A stretch of DNA of 64,000 bases, taken from positions 248,001 to 312,000 of the forward strand of contig JAPLGO010000038.1 of the NCBI GenBank assembly GCA_026390115.1, written 5' to 3'. How positions within the stretch are numbered: position 1 is the stretch's first letter; each line of letters begins with the position of its first letter. Positions 8,695-17,815 of the stretch are shown piece after piece. A model generated the notes under the pieces. The model saw only the letters and a list, made by a program, of their open reading frames with translations. It searched no databases and had not been told where the DNA came from. Made by a program: the position numbers and the translations under genes. Origin of the DNA: Campylobacterales bacterium. GTDB taxonomy: Bacteria > Campylobacterota > Campylobacteria > Campylobacterales > Sulfurimonadaceae.

Positions 8695-9489
8695 TTAAAA
8701 GTTAACGAACTCTCTTTTTCTGTTGCGAAAAATGGCGCATTGTGTATATCCTACACTTTTTGCCAGCTCCTCTACCTCTCTGCCAAAGAGCCCGACCTGT
8801 TCTGGTTTATGGGCATCTGAGCCAAAAGTGATTGGAATTCCTAACAAGTAAGCCTCTTTTAAAAGGGAGAGTGACGGGTACGCTTCAGCAACAGGTTTTC
8901 TGTACCCTGACATATTTATCTCCAAAACCATATCCGCTTCTTTTATCGCTAAGAGGGCATTCTTTGCTATCAAATTTATCTCTTTTTTTGGCATAAATTT
9001 AAAAACTTTTATTAAATCCAGATGCCCGACGATATCAAATAATTTGCTTTTTGCCATCTCTTCTATAGCATCAAAATATTTTTGCCAAATGTCATCTATA
9101 TTTTCACTCTCATATCGCCCGATGAATTCAGGATTATCAAAGCCCCACTCATCTATAAAGTGAACGGAACCTATTAAATAATCGACATGCGGAGTTAAAA
9201 CTCTTTCATCCATATGCCCCTTTAGAAAGTCAACTTCGTAACCTAAAAGTATCTCAATTTTATCTTTGTACTTTCCTTTTGCATCTAAAATGGCATTTTC
9301 ATACTTTTTCATCTGTTCAAAACTCATACGATATTTAGGGTCAGAATCCATCGGTGCATGGTCTGAAAAGCCAAAATATTTCGTTTTGTTTTTTATTGCT
9401 TTTTCTATATATTGTTCTATTTCACCCTCTGCATGTTTGCACAAAACAGTGTGATTATGTAGGTCTGCTATCACTGAAAATTCTCTCAT
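8695..9489 (-). CDS. PHP-type histidinol-phosphatase (HisJ/HisK family)
   Basis: This 264-residue cytoplasmic metalloenzyme is predicted to remove phosphate from histidinol phosphate in histidine synthesis. It starts with the PHP metal-binding DLHNHTVLCKHAEG motif. It continues with FSDHAP, LGYEVDFL, GSVHFID, VGHLDLIK and the C-terminal GSDAHKPEQVG, all metal-site motifs of the family. Members of the PHP family also include other phosphoesterases, but the HisJ-like spacing makes this the best call. No other his genes are nearby. The ATG has no obvious Shine-Dalgarno sequence. Confidence 0.82.
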   Translation of the reverse strand: MREFSVIADLHNHTVLCKHAEGEIEQYIEKAIKNKTKYFGFSDHAPMDSDPKYRMSFEQMKKYENAILDAKGKYKDKIEILLGYEVDFLKGHMDERVLTPHVDYLIGSVHFIDEWGFDNPEFIGRYESENIDDIWQKYFDAIEEMAKSKLFDIVGHLDLIKVFKFMPKKEINLIAKNALLAIKEADMVLEINMSGYRKPVAEAYPSLSLLKEAYLLGIPITFGSDAHKPEQVGLFGREVEELAKSVGYTQCAIFRNRKREFVNF

Positions 9490-9560
9490 ATTTATATTAT
9501 TTATGTTATTATAGTGCCAAATTATTAATTTAGCGAATTATACAAATTGGAGAAGTTTTT

Positions 9561-10265
9561 ATGACTCAAGAAGAATTAGATGCTTTAATGAACGGGGATA
9601 TGGATGACATTATATCACTAGAAAGTGCAAATGATGTTGAAGTTGAAGAAGAGTTCGATGAAGAACCTAAACCTAAAAATTCATCAAAATATGAGAATGC
9701 ACCTTTAGGCTACAGCGATGAAACTGCTCATCAGTGGCCGCTTCCTGCTACAGATGAAAACAAAATGGTGCATCAGCTTGATGATGTTACAAAAGAGAGT
9801 GAAGAAAAAGCGAGTGAAATCTTTGATATTATTGAAGGTATCAGCAGTGAGTTGATGGAGAAAGAGGGTAATCTACAAAATGTAATAGAAGTCTTAACAA
9901 GCAACATTAAACTTTTTACAACTTTGAGTACAAAATTTCCGGATGTGAAAGCTTTTGGCGAACAACTTCAAAAAAATAAAGATGCTCTCAATGATGCAAA
10001 TGAGACGGTTGAAACCCTTCAAACGAGTGGAGATTCCATCATGAACGTTATGGATATTATGCAGTACCAAGATATTCACCGCCAAAAAATTGAGCGTGTT
10101 ATCAATGTAATGCGCGCACTCTCTAAATATATGAATACCCTTTTTGAGGGCAGGATAGATGATAGCAAACGTGTTGCATCTGCGACTCATATTTCTGGTG
10201 ACACGCATAATGATGTGGCTTCTACAGATGATATTGAAGCTCTGCTTGCTCAGTTTGGGCAGTAG
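9561..10265 (+). CDS. cheZ: CheZ-like chemotaxis phosphatase (epsilonproteobacterial type)
   Basis: CheZ removes phosphate from CheY-P to end the motor signal. The 234 residues have an acidic linker (20-60) and a long helical hairpin. The key segment is MQYQDIHRQKIERVINVM (Q170, D171), matching the Gln-Asp of the CheZ active site (QDxxxQxI). The C-terminus, DDIEALLAQFG, is an amphipathic CheY-binding tail like the one in E. coli CheZ. Unusually, the N-terminus, TQEELDALM, looks like a second such peptide and resembles the N-terminus of FliM. AT-rich DNA with promoter-like boxes precedes it. It resembles the remote CheZ homologue described in Helicobacter. Confidence 0.82.
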   Translation: MTQEELDALMNGDMDDIISLESANDVEVEEEFDEEPKPKNSSKYENAPLGYSDETAHQWPLPATDENKMVHQLDDVTKESEEKASEIFDIIEGISSELMEKEGNLQNVIEVLTSNIKLFTTLSTKFPDVKAFGEQLQKNKDALNDANETVETLQTSGDSIMNVMDIMQYQDIHRQKIERVINVMRALSKYMNTLFEGRIDDSKRVASATHISGDTHNDVASTDDIEALLAQFGQ

Positions 10266-10269
10266 TTTT

Positions 10270-10395
10270 TAGTTTTAACCTACATGCTCCGTGAGCGTAG
10301 TGAGAAAGTATTCGTGGGTTGCCAACCCTTTTGGCTAAAATCCAAACAAATTCGCTTTAAGCACTTTTGCTTAAGGTACTAAAATGAGAAAATAG
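10270..10395. other. Intergenic region with short hairpins after cheZ
   Basis: This 130-base gap holds two compact inverted repeats: GGGTTG-C-CAACCC at 10316-10328, and CTTTAAGC/GCTTAAGG at 10355-10376 with one mismatch and a six-base loop. Neither is followed by a strong T run. Its base composition is more balanced than ordinary gaps here, which hints at a small repeated element. It lacks the GTTACGCA ends and AGGGACAAA core of the element family seen elsewhere. It may act as a terminator for cheZ. Confidence 0.4.
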
Positions 10396-11688
10396 ATGCA
10401 AAAAGTAGAACTCCTCTCTCCGGCAGGAACTTTAGAAAAATTAAAAATAGCACTTGATTTTGGGGCGGATGCCGTTTATGGCGGAGTCAGCCACTTTTCA
10501 CTCCGTATTCGCTCAGGAAAAGAGTTTAGCATGGAGGAGTTTAAAGAGGGAATCGAATATGCCCATGCAAGAGGCAAAAAAGTTTATGCGACTATAAACG
10601 GCTTCCCTTTTAACTCTCAACTGAATCTCCTTAAAAAACATATCTTAGCAATGGCTGAGCTGAAGCCTGATGCTTTTATAGTTGCAACTCCCGGAGTATT
10701 GAAACTCGCTCATGCTTTAGCTCCACAAATTCCTCTACACCTTTCAACTCAGGCAAATGTCATGAATGTTTTGGATGCTCAGGTGTATTATGACATGGGT
10801 GCAACTCGAATTATTACAGCTAGAGAAATTTCACTCAAAGATTTAAAAGAGATAAAAAAAGAGCTTCCCGATTTGGAGCTTGAAGTTTTTGTGCACGGTT
10901 CTATGTGCTTTGCCTATAGTGGCAGATGTCTTATCTCAACACTCCAAAGCGGACGCGTTCCGAACCGTGGAAGTTGCGCTAATGATTGCAGGTTCCCGTA
11001 TGAGATTTATGCAGCAAATCCTGACACGGGAACTCTTTTTAGACTCGAAGAGGATGAGGGAGTCGGAACTTACATCATGAATTCAAAAGATTTAAATCTT
11101 GCGTCACATCTCAAAGAGATTTTGGATAGCGGGGCGGTGGATTCAATTAAAATTGAGGGGCGAACAAAAACAGCATACTATGCCGCAACGACCGCAAAAG
11201 CCTATCGCATGGCGATTGATGATTATTATGCTGATAATGTTGGTATAAACAGATACCAATATGAACTTCAATCTCTTCAAAATCGCGGATATACCGATGC
11301 TTATTTGGTCTCTCGCCCCTTTGAAAAGCATGATACGCAGAGCTTAGATTTTACTATGCAGCTAGGAACACATCAAGTAAGCGGAGTGGTAACTGAAGAG
11401 GGAACGCACTTTTTATGCAAATATAAAACATTTCCACATGATGAACTTGAAATCGTTGCACCGCTTCATTCAGAAATCGAATTTATCGATAATGAAATCG
11501 GCACAATCTATGAGAGAGAGGGAAGAGTTTATTTGAAGCTAAAACAGCTGCTAGCCGAAAACAAGAAGGTGTGGAATGAGGTGCATAGCGGAAATCTAAA
11601 TCCGATAACATTGCCTACAAAACTTCCGCCTTATACTTTTTTACGGATACTTTCCTCCCCGGATATGGAAAATTATCCAAAAAGTTAA
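10396..11688 (+). CDS. U32-family protein, tRNA uridine-34 hydroxylase type (TrhP/YegQ)
   Basis: This is a 430-residue protein of the 'peptidase U32' family, now known to include tRNA-modifying enzymes. The N-terminus ELLSPAGTLEKLKIALDFG is the family signature. The core has VFVHGSMCFAYSGRCLIST followed by NRGSCANDCRFPYE. The cysteines there are expected to bind an iron-sulfur cluster. The length matches YegQ/TrhP, which hydroxylates wobble uridine using prephenate, and not the shorter RlhA-type proteins. The substrate is therefore probably tRNA, but this is inferred from the family. The ATG lies at the end of an intergenic hairpin region. Confidence 0.8.
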   Translation: MQKVELLSPAGTLEKLKIALDFGADAVYGGVSHFSLRIRSGKEFSMEEFKEGIEYAHARGKKVYATINGFPFNSQLNLLKKHILAMAELKPDAFIVATPGVLKLAHALAPQIPLHLSTQANVMNVLDAQVYYDMGATRIITAREISLKDLKEIKKELPDLELEVFVHGSMCFAYSGRCLISTLQSGRVPNRGSCANDCRFPYEIYAANPDTGTLFRLEEDEGVGTYIMNSKDLNLASHLKEILDSGAVDSIKIEGRTKTAYYAATTAKAYRMAIDDYYADNVGINRYQYELQSLQNRGYTDAYLVSRPFEKHDTQSLDFTMQLGTHQVSGVVTEEGTHFLCKYKTFPHDELEIVAPLHSEIEFIDNEIGTIYEREGRVYLKLKQLLAENKKVWNEVHSGNLNPITLPTKLPPYTFLRILSSPDMENYPKS

Positions 11689-11700
11689 AGAAAAGAAATG

Positions 11701-11706
11701 TATAAT
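11701..11706 (+). promoter_or_regulatory. -10 box upstream of purE
   Basis: A perfect TATAAT lies 27 bases before the purE ATG, with AGGAAG (11722-11727) as ribosome binding site. As is usual in Campylobacterota, no convincing -35 box is visible, only AT-rich DNA. Position and match make it the likely main promoter of purE and the following genes. Confidence 0.5.
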
Positions 11707-11732
11707 TTAAAAAATAAAATCAGGAAGATTAG

Positions 11733-12233
11733 ATGAAGTTTGTATCAATTGTTATTGGAAGTAAAAGCGATTATGAAGTTATGAAATATTGTTCAGACAC
11801 GTTCGAAGCTTTTGGTGTGAGTTATGAGTTGATTATTTCATCCGCGCACCGTTCACCTGAGAGAACTAAAGAATACATAGAAACGGCAGAGAAAAAAGGG
11901 GCGCAGGTTTTCATTGCCGCTGCCGGTATGGCTGCGCATTTAGCGGGTGTTTTGTCTTCTAAAACAGTAAAACCTATTATCGGTGTGCCTATGAGTGCTT
12001 CGGCACTGAGCGGAATCGATGCCCTCCTCTCAACTGTTCAAATGCCGGCTGGAATGCCGGTTGCTACAGTGGCAATAGGAAAAGCCGGAGCAATCAATTC
12101 AGCCTATTTAGCCATGCAAATATTGGCACTCGATAATGATGAGTTGTCTATGAAGCTCAAAGAAGACCGTATATCAAAAGCTAAACAGGTTGAGATGGAT
12201 TCTTTAGAGATTGAGACAATAATCGGCAAATAG
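11733..12233 (+). CDS. purE: N5-carboxyaminoimidazole ribonucleotide mutase
   Basis: PurE moves the carboxyl group of N5-CAIR to form CAIR in purine synthesis. The 166 residues are normal for the class I bacterial enzyme. The N-terminus has IGSKSDYEVM, followed by ISSAHRSPERT, IAAAGMAAHLAG and GVPMSASALSGIDALLSTVQMP, all substrate-site motifs. No purK is adjacent, so its partner must lie elsewhere. It starts with ATG and has a good Shine-Dalgarno sequence. Two genes of uncertain function, a small coiled-coil protein and a DUF89 protein, follow closely. Confidence 0.95.
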   Translation: MKFVSIVIGSKSDYEVMKYCSDTFEAFGVSYELIISSAHRSPERTKEYIETAEKKGAQVFIAAAGMAAHLAGVLSSKTVKPIIGVPMSASALSGIDALLSTVQMPAGMPVATVAIGKAGAINSAYLAMQILALDNDELSMKLKEDRISKAKQVEMDSLEIETIIGK

Positions 12234-12272
12234 TTTTTGATTGCATGAATTAACAATAAGAGGGGATTGGGC

Positions 12273-12743
12273 ATGAAGTGGATGAGTGATGAAGAGTATA
12301 GTGAGTTAACGGGTTTAGATATTTCAGAGATAGATGATTTGTGTGACCGTGGAAAGCTCACTATTAGAGTGGAGGATGGCATACGAATGATAGACCCATC
12401 CAAGGGCACGCAGTCGGTAGTTCCGGCACAGCTAAGAACTCTCTCAACTCATAACACGGCAGATATGGTAGTTAATCCTCAGTTTGTAGAAAAGACTATC
12501 GGCACAATCATCAACCTTCATGAAAAAGTTTTGGATGCCAAAGATGAGACTATTGTTTCCGTTAAGAATGAAAATGCGTTTTTGAGAGAGGCTCTCGGCT
12601 CACTTCAAGAACTTTACGATGAAGACAGAAAAACGATAGCAACACTCACGGAACAGCTCAAACTCTCCCAACAAGAAGTTGAGTTTATGAGAAGAAAATA
12701 TAAGCTTATGTGGAATAAAGCCATAGAAGAACACACTAATTAA
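12273..12743 (+). CDS. Hypothetical coiled-coil protein (possibly DUF3972)
   Basis: I do not recognise a function. The protein has about 156 residues. The N-terminal 30 residues (SDEEYSELTGLDISEIDDLC) look like a MerR- or helix-turn-helix-type segment, and the C-terminal half is a long heptad-rich helix (about 70-150). It may be the DUF3972 family seen in Campylobacter and Helicobacter. The frame can start at a TTG at 12267, but the ATG at 12273 has AAGAGGGG at better spacing. Its stop overlaps the start of the next gene (TAATG), so the two are translationally coupled. Confidence 0.6.
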   Translation: MKWMSDEEYSELTGLDISEIDDLCDRGKLTIRVEDGIRMIDPSKGTQSVVPAQLRTLSTHNTADMVVNPQFVEKTIGTIINLHEKVLDAKDETIVSVKNENAFLREALGSLQELYDEDRKTIATLTEQLKLSQQEVEFMRRKYKLMWNKAIEEHTN

Positions 12744-13600
12744 TGGTTATAGAAGAAGCTTGTGTCGGTTGTATCATCAACCAGAGCGTCAAAGTGGCAA
12801 ACGCAATACATGCTTCTGTTTCTCTCTCTCATGAACTCACTTCAACAGTTGAGTCCATGAGCAAAGAGTTCTCATTTTTTCAAACCCCTCCCGAAATTGC
12901 CTCCTATGTTTATGAAAAAATGGCACAAATTGCAAATAAAACCGACCTTTACGATGAGGTAAAAGAACTTTCAACCGTAAAAGCACTCTCATTTATTCCC
13001 CTTTTGAAAGAAAAACTTTCATTCTCTGATAACAAACTTCTCACTGCTACAAAAATCGCAGTTGCTGGAAATGTTATCGACTTGGCGGCAGAAGTGGAGT
13101 TTGACCTGAAAGAGGAGCTTGAGAAAATCTTTCATACTGAGTTTGCATGTAATGATTTTGAAAAACTAGCCTTAAAACTTTCACATGCCAAGAGTGTTTT
13201 AATCATCGGCGATAATGTAGGTGAACATATTTTTGATTACATGTTTCTTGAAACCTTAAAAGAGCTGTTTCCGCATATCAGCTATTACTACATGGTGCGT
13301 GGCAACCCGATTATCAACGATGTAACTATGAAAGAAGCTCTGGCTGCAGGATTTGACAATCTCTGCGAAATTGTGGACAGCGGAGTAAACACTCCTGGAT
13401 TTTTCTACTCTCGTGCAAATCCACATTCCAAGCAACTCTTTGATAGTGTAGATTTAGTACTATCAAAAGGGATGGGAAATTACGAATGTATGACCCCGTC
13501 CCACAGAAAAAATATCTGCTTCTTGCTGAAAGTAAAATGCCATGTCGTAGCGAACTCTTTAAGCAAAGAAGTCGGCGACATTATTTGTAAGCTGATTTAA
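12743..13600 (+). CDS. DUF89/ARMT1-like damage-control phosphatase family protein
   Basis: This 285-residue protein matches the DUF89 family, metal-dependent phosphatases thought to remove damaged or excess sugar phosphates and phosphometabolites. The evidence is the ordered set IIGDNVGEHIFD, RGNPIINDVTM, EIVDSGVNTPG and SKGMGNYEC. The Asp and Asn in these form the metal site. A CxxC (EACVGCI) begins the protein, as in prokaryotic members of the family. The substrate is unknown. Its ATG overlaps the stop of the preceding gene by one base. A 75-base gap with promoter boxes separates it from glyQ. Confidence 0.78.
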   Translation: MVIEEACVGCIINQSVKVANAIHASVSLSHELTSTVESMSKEFSFFQTPPEIASYVYEKMAQIANKTDLYDEVKELSTVKALSFIPLLKEKLSFSDNKLLTATKIAVAGNVIDLAAEVEFDLKEELEKIFHTEFACNDFEKLALKLSHAKSVLIIGDNVGEHIFDYMFLETLKELFPHISYYYMVRGNPIINDVTMKEALAAGFDNLCEIVDSGVNTPGFFYSRANPHSKQLFDSVDLVLSKGMGNYECMTPSHRKNICFLLKVKCHVVANSLSKEVGDIICKLI

Positions 13601-13623
13601 GTTCCAGCCATCATCATCTAAGG

Positions 13624-13652
13624 TATAATTTCGCAATTATTCAGCGTATAAT
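13624..13652 (+). promoter_or_regulatory. Tandem -10 boxes upstream of glyQ
   Basis: Two exact TATAAT hexamers lie at 13624-13629 and 13647-13652, 23 bases apart, upstream of the glyQ ATG at 13676. AAGG at 13664-13667 is the ribosome binding site. The downstream box gives a very short leader, and the upstream box gives a leader of about 40 bases. Confidence 0.5.
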
Positions 13653-13675
13653 GAAATAAAATTAAGGTAATAAAT

Positions 13676-14557
13676 ATGATAACTTTTAGCGAAATGTTAC
13701 TAAAACTACAAGAATTTTGGATGAAACAGGGGTGTAATATTGTTCAGCCCTATGACATCGCGGCAGGTGCGGGAACATTTCATCCGGCAACTTTTCTTCG
13801 TTCACTCGATTCTACTCCATGGTCGGTTGCCTATGTCGCACCGAGCCGTCGTCCTACAGACGGAAGATATGGAGAAAATCCAAACAGACTCGGAAGCTAC
13901 TACCAGTTTCAAGCCCTCATCAAACCCTCTCCGGACAACATTCAAGAGCTTTACCTGAAATCATTAGAGTATTTAGGACTGGATGTTTCACAGCATGACA
14001 TCCGCTTTGTAGAGGATAACTGGGAATCGCCGACGCTCGGCGCATGGGGACTTGGCTGGGAAGTTTGGCTCAACGGAATGGAGGTTACACAGTTTACCTA
14101 TTTTCAACAAGTAGGCGGAATTGAGTGTAATCCGGTAGCCGTAGAAATCACTTACGGAACAGAGCGACTCGCCATGTATCTGCAAGGTGTGGATACAGTT
14201 TTTGACATTGTATGGGGTGAAAACGCACATGGCAAAACGCTTTACCGCGATGTTCACAAAGAGGCTGAAATTGAGTTCTCAAAATACAACTTTGAGATTG
14301 CCGACACAGCGATGCTCTTTGCAGAATTCAACGCAAAAAGCAATGAATGTTTACGCACAATCGAAGCAGGTTTACCACTTCCGGCTTACGATTTATGCAT
14401 GGCTGCCGCAAACACTTTCAATGTCCTCGATGCAAGAAAAGCAATCAGCCAAACAGAGAGACAAAACTACATCTTAAAAATCAGAGAACTCTCAAAAGGG
14501 TGTGCGGAACTTTATAAATCGCAAGAAGAAGAGAGAAATAAAAGAGTGAAAGTATAA
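13676..14557 (+). CDS. glyQ: Glycine--tRNA ligase alpha subunit
   Basis: This is the catalytic alpha subunit of the bacterial alpha2-beta2 glycyl-tRNA synthetase. The 293 residues include [46 protein letters not shown] and the class II motif-like [23 protein letters not shown]. The length and motifs are standard. The beta subunit gene (glyS) is not adjacent, as is common in this phylum. It is followed by mutY after a 38-base gap. Confidence 0.96.
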   Translation: MITFSEMLLKLQEFWMKQGCNIVQPYDIAAGAGTFHPATFLRSLDSTPWSVAYVAPSRRPTDGRYGENPNRLGSYYQFQALIKPSPDNIQELYLKSLEYLGLDVSQHDIRFVEDNWESPTLGAWGLGWEVWLNGMEVTQFTYFQQVGGIECNPVAVEITYGTERLAMYLQGVDTVFDIVWGENAHGKTLYRDVHKEAEIEFSKYNFEIADTAMLFAEFNAKSNECLRTIEAGLPLPAYDLCMAAANTFNVLDARKAISQTERQNYILKIRELSKGCAELYKSQEEERNKRVKV

Positions 14558-14595
14558 AATATATTCCCTCACTTAATCAATAAGAGAGTGTTTTT

Positions 14596-15579
14596 TTGTC
14601 AAAATCACATCTTCACAACGCGCAAAATAAACTCCTAGCTTGGTACGAAATACATGGCCGTAAGGATTTACCTTGGCGTAATACGGAAAATATCTATCAT
14701 GTTTATGTGAGTGAGGTTATGCTTCAGCAGACGCAGGTGAAGCGGGTTTTGGAGGAGTATTATTTTCAGTTTTTAGAGAAGTTCCCCTCTTTTTTTGCAC
14801 TCGCTCATTCACCGCTTGAAGAAGTCTTTGGCATGTGGAGCGGGCTTGGGTATTATCGTCGAGCGAAGAATCTGCATGAGAGTGCGAAGCTTTGTTCGGA
14901 TGGACTTCCGCAGAATTTGAACTCTTTGCAAAAACTTCCGGGGATTGGACGCTACACTGCAAGCGCAATATGCAGTTTCGGATATCAGCAGAGTGTGAGC
15001 GTTGTGGATACAAATATTGCTCGTGTTTTGGCTCGCTATTTTGGAGTAGAGAATGCAAAAGAGGCATATTTGTGGGAACTTGCTGATTCATTTTTGAATA
15101 TTTCAAATCCAACTTTTCACAATCTTGCTCTTATGGATTTGGGTGCGATGGTGTGTCTGCCTAAAAATCCCGTATGTAAAGAGTGTCCTTTAGTCGGTGG
15201 TTGCAAAGGTGCAAGTGAGCCGGACAAATACTACAAAGTGCTGAGTAAAAAGTATGAAAACAAAAAACTTCATTTTGGTATTTGTGTGCGAGATGGCAAA
15301 ATCGCTATGAAGCGCTCAAATGAGGGAATGTACAAAGATATGCTTGAACTTCCAAACATTGAAACTTCGTTTTATGAGAAAAATTTGTTGGGTACATTTG
15401 CACATTCCGTGACGAAATATCGCCTTGAGGTGCATGTTTATAGTTTGGATTCCACTCCGGAGGATGTTATTTGGGTAGCACATGAAACGCTCCATGAAGC
15501 CGGAATTTCCTCAATGACAAAAAAAGCTTTAAAACTCTATAATGGCGTCAAAATTTCTGCTGAGGGCGTACAAAATTGA
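14596..15579 (+). CDS. mutY: A/G-specific adenine glycosylase
   Basis: MutY excises adenine opposite 8-oxoguanine. The 327 residues have WYEIHGRKDLPWRNT near the start, the catalytic Glu in VSEVMLQQTQV, the helix-hairpin-helix LPGIGRYTASAI with the following catalytic VVDTNIARV Asp, and the 4Fe-4S cluster motif C-x6-C-x2-C-x5-C in CLPKNPVCKECPLVGGC. A C-terminal NUDIX-like recognition domain follows. The start is TTG, supported by AAGAGAG upstream and by the normal N-terminal length. Its stop codon overlaps the start of the helicase gene, so the two are coupled. Confidence 0.95.
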   Translation: MSKSHLHNAQNKLLAWYEIHGRKDLPWRNTENIYHVYVSEVMLQQTQVKRVLEEYYFQFLEKFPSFFALAHSPLEEVFGMWSGLGYYRRAKNLHESAKLCSDGLPQNLNSLQKLPGIGRYTASAICSFGYQQSVSVVDTNIARVLARYFGVENAKEAYLWELADSFLNISNPTFHNLALMDLGAMVCLPKNPVCKECPLVGGCKGASEPDKYYKVLSKKYENKKLHFGICVRDGKIAMKRSNEGMYKDMLELPNIETSFYEKNLLGTFAHSVTKYRLEVHVYSLDSTPEDVIWVAHETLHEAGISSMTKKALKLYNGVKISAEGVQN

Positions 15580-17813
15580 GCGAAACTCTGATAGGTCGAA
15601 TCGACAAAATTTTGTTTGAAGAGGATGGTTTTTTTATTGCCGTACTCAAGGGCGGTGAGAAGATTAGCGGAACCTATTTTGAGAGTGATGTTTCGCATCT
15701 CAAAGGCTCTGCCATAACTATAAAAGGTGTTTGGCAGGAGCATAAAAAACATGGTAAGACCTTTAAATTTGACTCCATAAAAGTAAACCAGAATCAACTC
15801 TTTTTCTTCCTCAACAAAATCATAAAAGGGTTTACAAAAAGCCTCAGTGCCGAGCTCATCGAGCACTTCGGAAGTGAAAAACTGATTGAGATTTTAGACA
15901 ACGACATTGAGAGGCTTTTGGAGTTTAATGGTATCAAAGAGAAGCGGCTTAAAAAGATTCAAGCTTCGTGGAAACAGTTTCGTTCCATGCGGGAGTTTGG
16001 AGAGTTTTTAAGTCCTTATGATGTTTCTCCGGCGCTTTTAACCACCATCGCAACCGCTATGAAAGATGTCGATGACGCATGCCTGAAGATAAAAAACAAT
16101 CCCTATATTTTAACTTCCATAAACTCTATAGGCTTTAAAAGAGCGGATGAGTTGGCACTTAAAATGGGGATTGAGAGAGAAAATGAGGGTCGCATAAGTT
16201 CTGCTATGGATTTTGTACTTTTGAACTATTGTGAACAGCAGGGCAACAGTTGTGTGGCAAAAGAGGTTTTGTTTTCCGGGCTGAATGAGCTTTTAGGTTT
16301 TAGCGGCAAAAATCATCTCTATGAAGTTGCACTCATCGAGAGGGTCGCCGAGCAGAGCATTGTTATTATGAAAAATGAGAGAGTTTCTCCTGCGAGACTT
16401 TATGATGCAGAGAAATTTTTGTATGACAGTTTTAAATCGCGAGCAAAGCTTGACAGCGGCGGTTTCGTGAAGGATTTGGATTCCTTTCTGGCAAGTGGAA
16501 ATCTGAAACTGGGTGAACAGCAAAAAGAGGCTGTGGCAATTATAAACAGTGGTGCATCTCTGCTCTTTTTGGTCGGTTATGCAGGAACCGGAAAAAGTAC
16601 GACATCCAAAACCATACTTGATTTGCTCAACACCCGCTACGAAAAAGAGGAGATTATGACCTGTGCTCTGAGCGGCATCGCATCGCAACGTATCGCCGAT
16701 ACAACGGGGTATGAGAGTGCAACGATACAGTCTCTTTTGGTAAAACATGAATCTCGCGACACATTTCCATACGCGGTTCTACTGATTGATGAAGCTTCTA
16801 TGATAAACTCATCTCTTTTTGCACGGCTTTTGGCAAAGGTAAATAAAAACGCCATTCTTATTATAGTCGGAGACGATGCCCAGCTCCCGCCAATAGGCGC
16901 CGGAAATGTTTTGAGTGATGCTTTGACGCTTCAAATCGCCCCGATAGTCAAGCTCACAAAGATTTACAGACAGAGTGAAGAGCAGGCGATAACGCTCATC
17001 GCAAACGAAATACGCCTTGGAAATGTTCCGGAGTATAAAAAAAAGTATGAAGATTTTGAGTTTATAGATGTCTCGATACAAAATTACTACGGGCTCAAAA
17101 ATCAGCTTTCATCCAATGAGTTGCAGGAGCTAAGAGAAGAGAATTCAAACGCAATAGTCGCAGAGATAATGCATAAAGTTTTAGAAAACATTGAAAAAGC
17201 GAGATACAGACTTAAAAACAAAGAGATAAAAGAGTATCTCAACTATTTTCAGGTGATAACGCCCATGAAAGGGGGAATATTAGGCTCAAACAATCTCAAC
17301 ATAGTCTTGCAGGAGTATTTTAATCCAAACCCTAAAAAGTTTGTAAAAAAGGGTGGTTCAGAGTTTCGGCTCATGGATAAAGTGGTTCATACCAAAAATG
17401 AGAACATGACTTCATGGAGCGGCGAGGGCTTTAAAATGGGCGAAGATTCGGCTCAAAGACGCATCTTTAACGGCATGAGCGGATTGCTTTTTAAGATAGA
17501 GGAGGAGGATGAACAGGTTTTTGTCTTCTATCCTAGCGAGGACATTGTGGTCGTCTATGAGTATGAAGAGATAAAGTCGTTTTTGATGCTCTCCTACGCT
17601 TTGACAATCCACAAAGTCCAAGGCATGGAGTACGACATCGTCGTGATTCCTATGAGTTTCACCCACTTTATCATGCACAACACAAAGCTCATCTACACCG
17701 CAATTACGAGGGCAAAACATAAGTGTATTCTCATAGGCGAGGGTGGTGCATTTGAGAGTGCATGCAGAAAGTTTGAAGTCACACGGCGCGATACCGTGCT
17801 TCTTGAGCTGTAG
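15576..17813 (+). CDS. RecD2-type ATP-dependent DNA helicase
   Basis: This superfamily 1B helicase has 745 residues. The N-terminal part has an OB-like segment and helix-hairpin-helix repeats typical of RecD2. The motor has the Walker A loop VGYAGTGKSTTSK, the Walker B LLIDEASMI, GDDAQLPPIG (motif III), and near the end YALTIHKVQGMEYD and YTAITRAKHKCILIGE. No RecB or RecC subunit is adjacent, consistent with a RecD2 protein that works alone. The start TTG lies within the mutY stop (TTGA overlap). The pairing with mutY suggests a DNA repair unit. Confidence 0.88.
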   Translation: MSETLIGRIDKILFEEDGFFIAVLKGGEKISGTYFESDVSHLKGSAITIKGVWQEHKKHGKTFKFDSIKVNQNQLFFFLNKIIKGFTKSLSAELIEHFGSEKLIEILDNDIERLLEFNGIKEKRLKKIQASWKQFRSMREFGEFLSPYDVSPALLTTIATAMKDVDDACLKIKNNPYILTSINSIGFKRADELALKMGIERENEGRISSAMDFVLLNYCEQQGNSCVAKEVLFSGLNELLGFSGKNHLYEVALIERVAEQSIVIMKNERVSPARLYDAEKFLYDSFKSRAKLDSGGFVKDLDSFLASGNLKLGEQQKEAVAIINSGASLLFLVGYAGTGKSTTSKTILDLLNTRYEKEEIMTCALSGIASQRIADTTGYESATIQSLLVKHESRDTFPYAVLLIDEASMINSSLFARLLAKVNKNAILIIVGDDAQLPPIGAGNVLSDALTLQIAPIVKLTKIYRQSEEQAITLIANEIRLGNVPEYKKKYEDFEFIDVSIQNYYGLKNQLSSNELQELREENSNAIVAEIMHKVLENIEKARYRLKNKEIKEYLNYFQVITPMKGGILGSNNLNIVLQEYFNPNPKKFVKKGGSEFRLMDKVVHTKNENMTSWSGEGFKMGEDSAQRRIFNGMSGLLFKIEEEDEQVFVFYPSEDIVVVYEYEEIKSFLMLSYALTIHKVQGMEYDIVVIPMSFTHFIMHNTKLIYTAITRAKHKCILIGEGGAFESACRKFEVTRRDTVLLEL

Positions 17814-17815
17814 GT

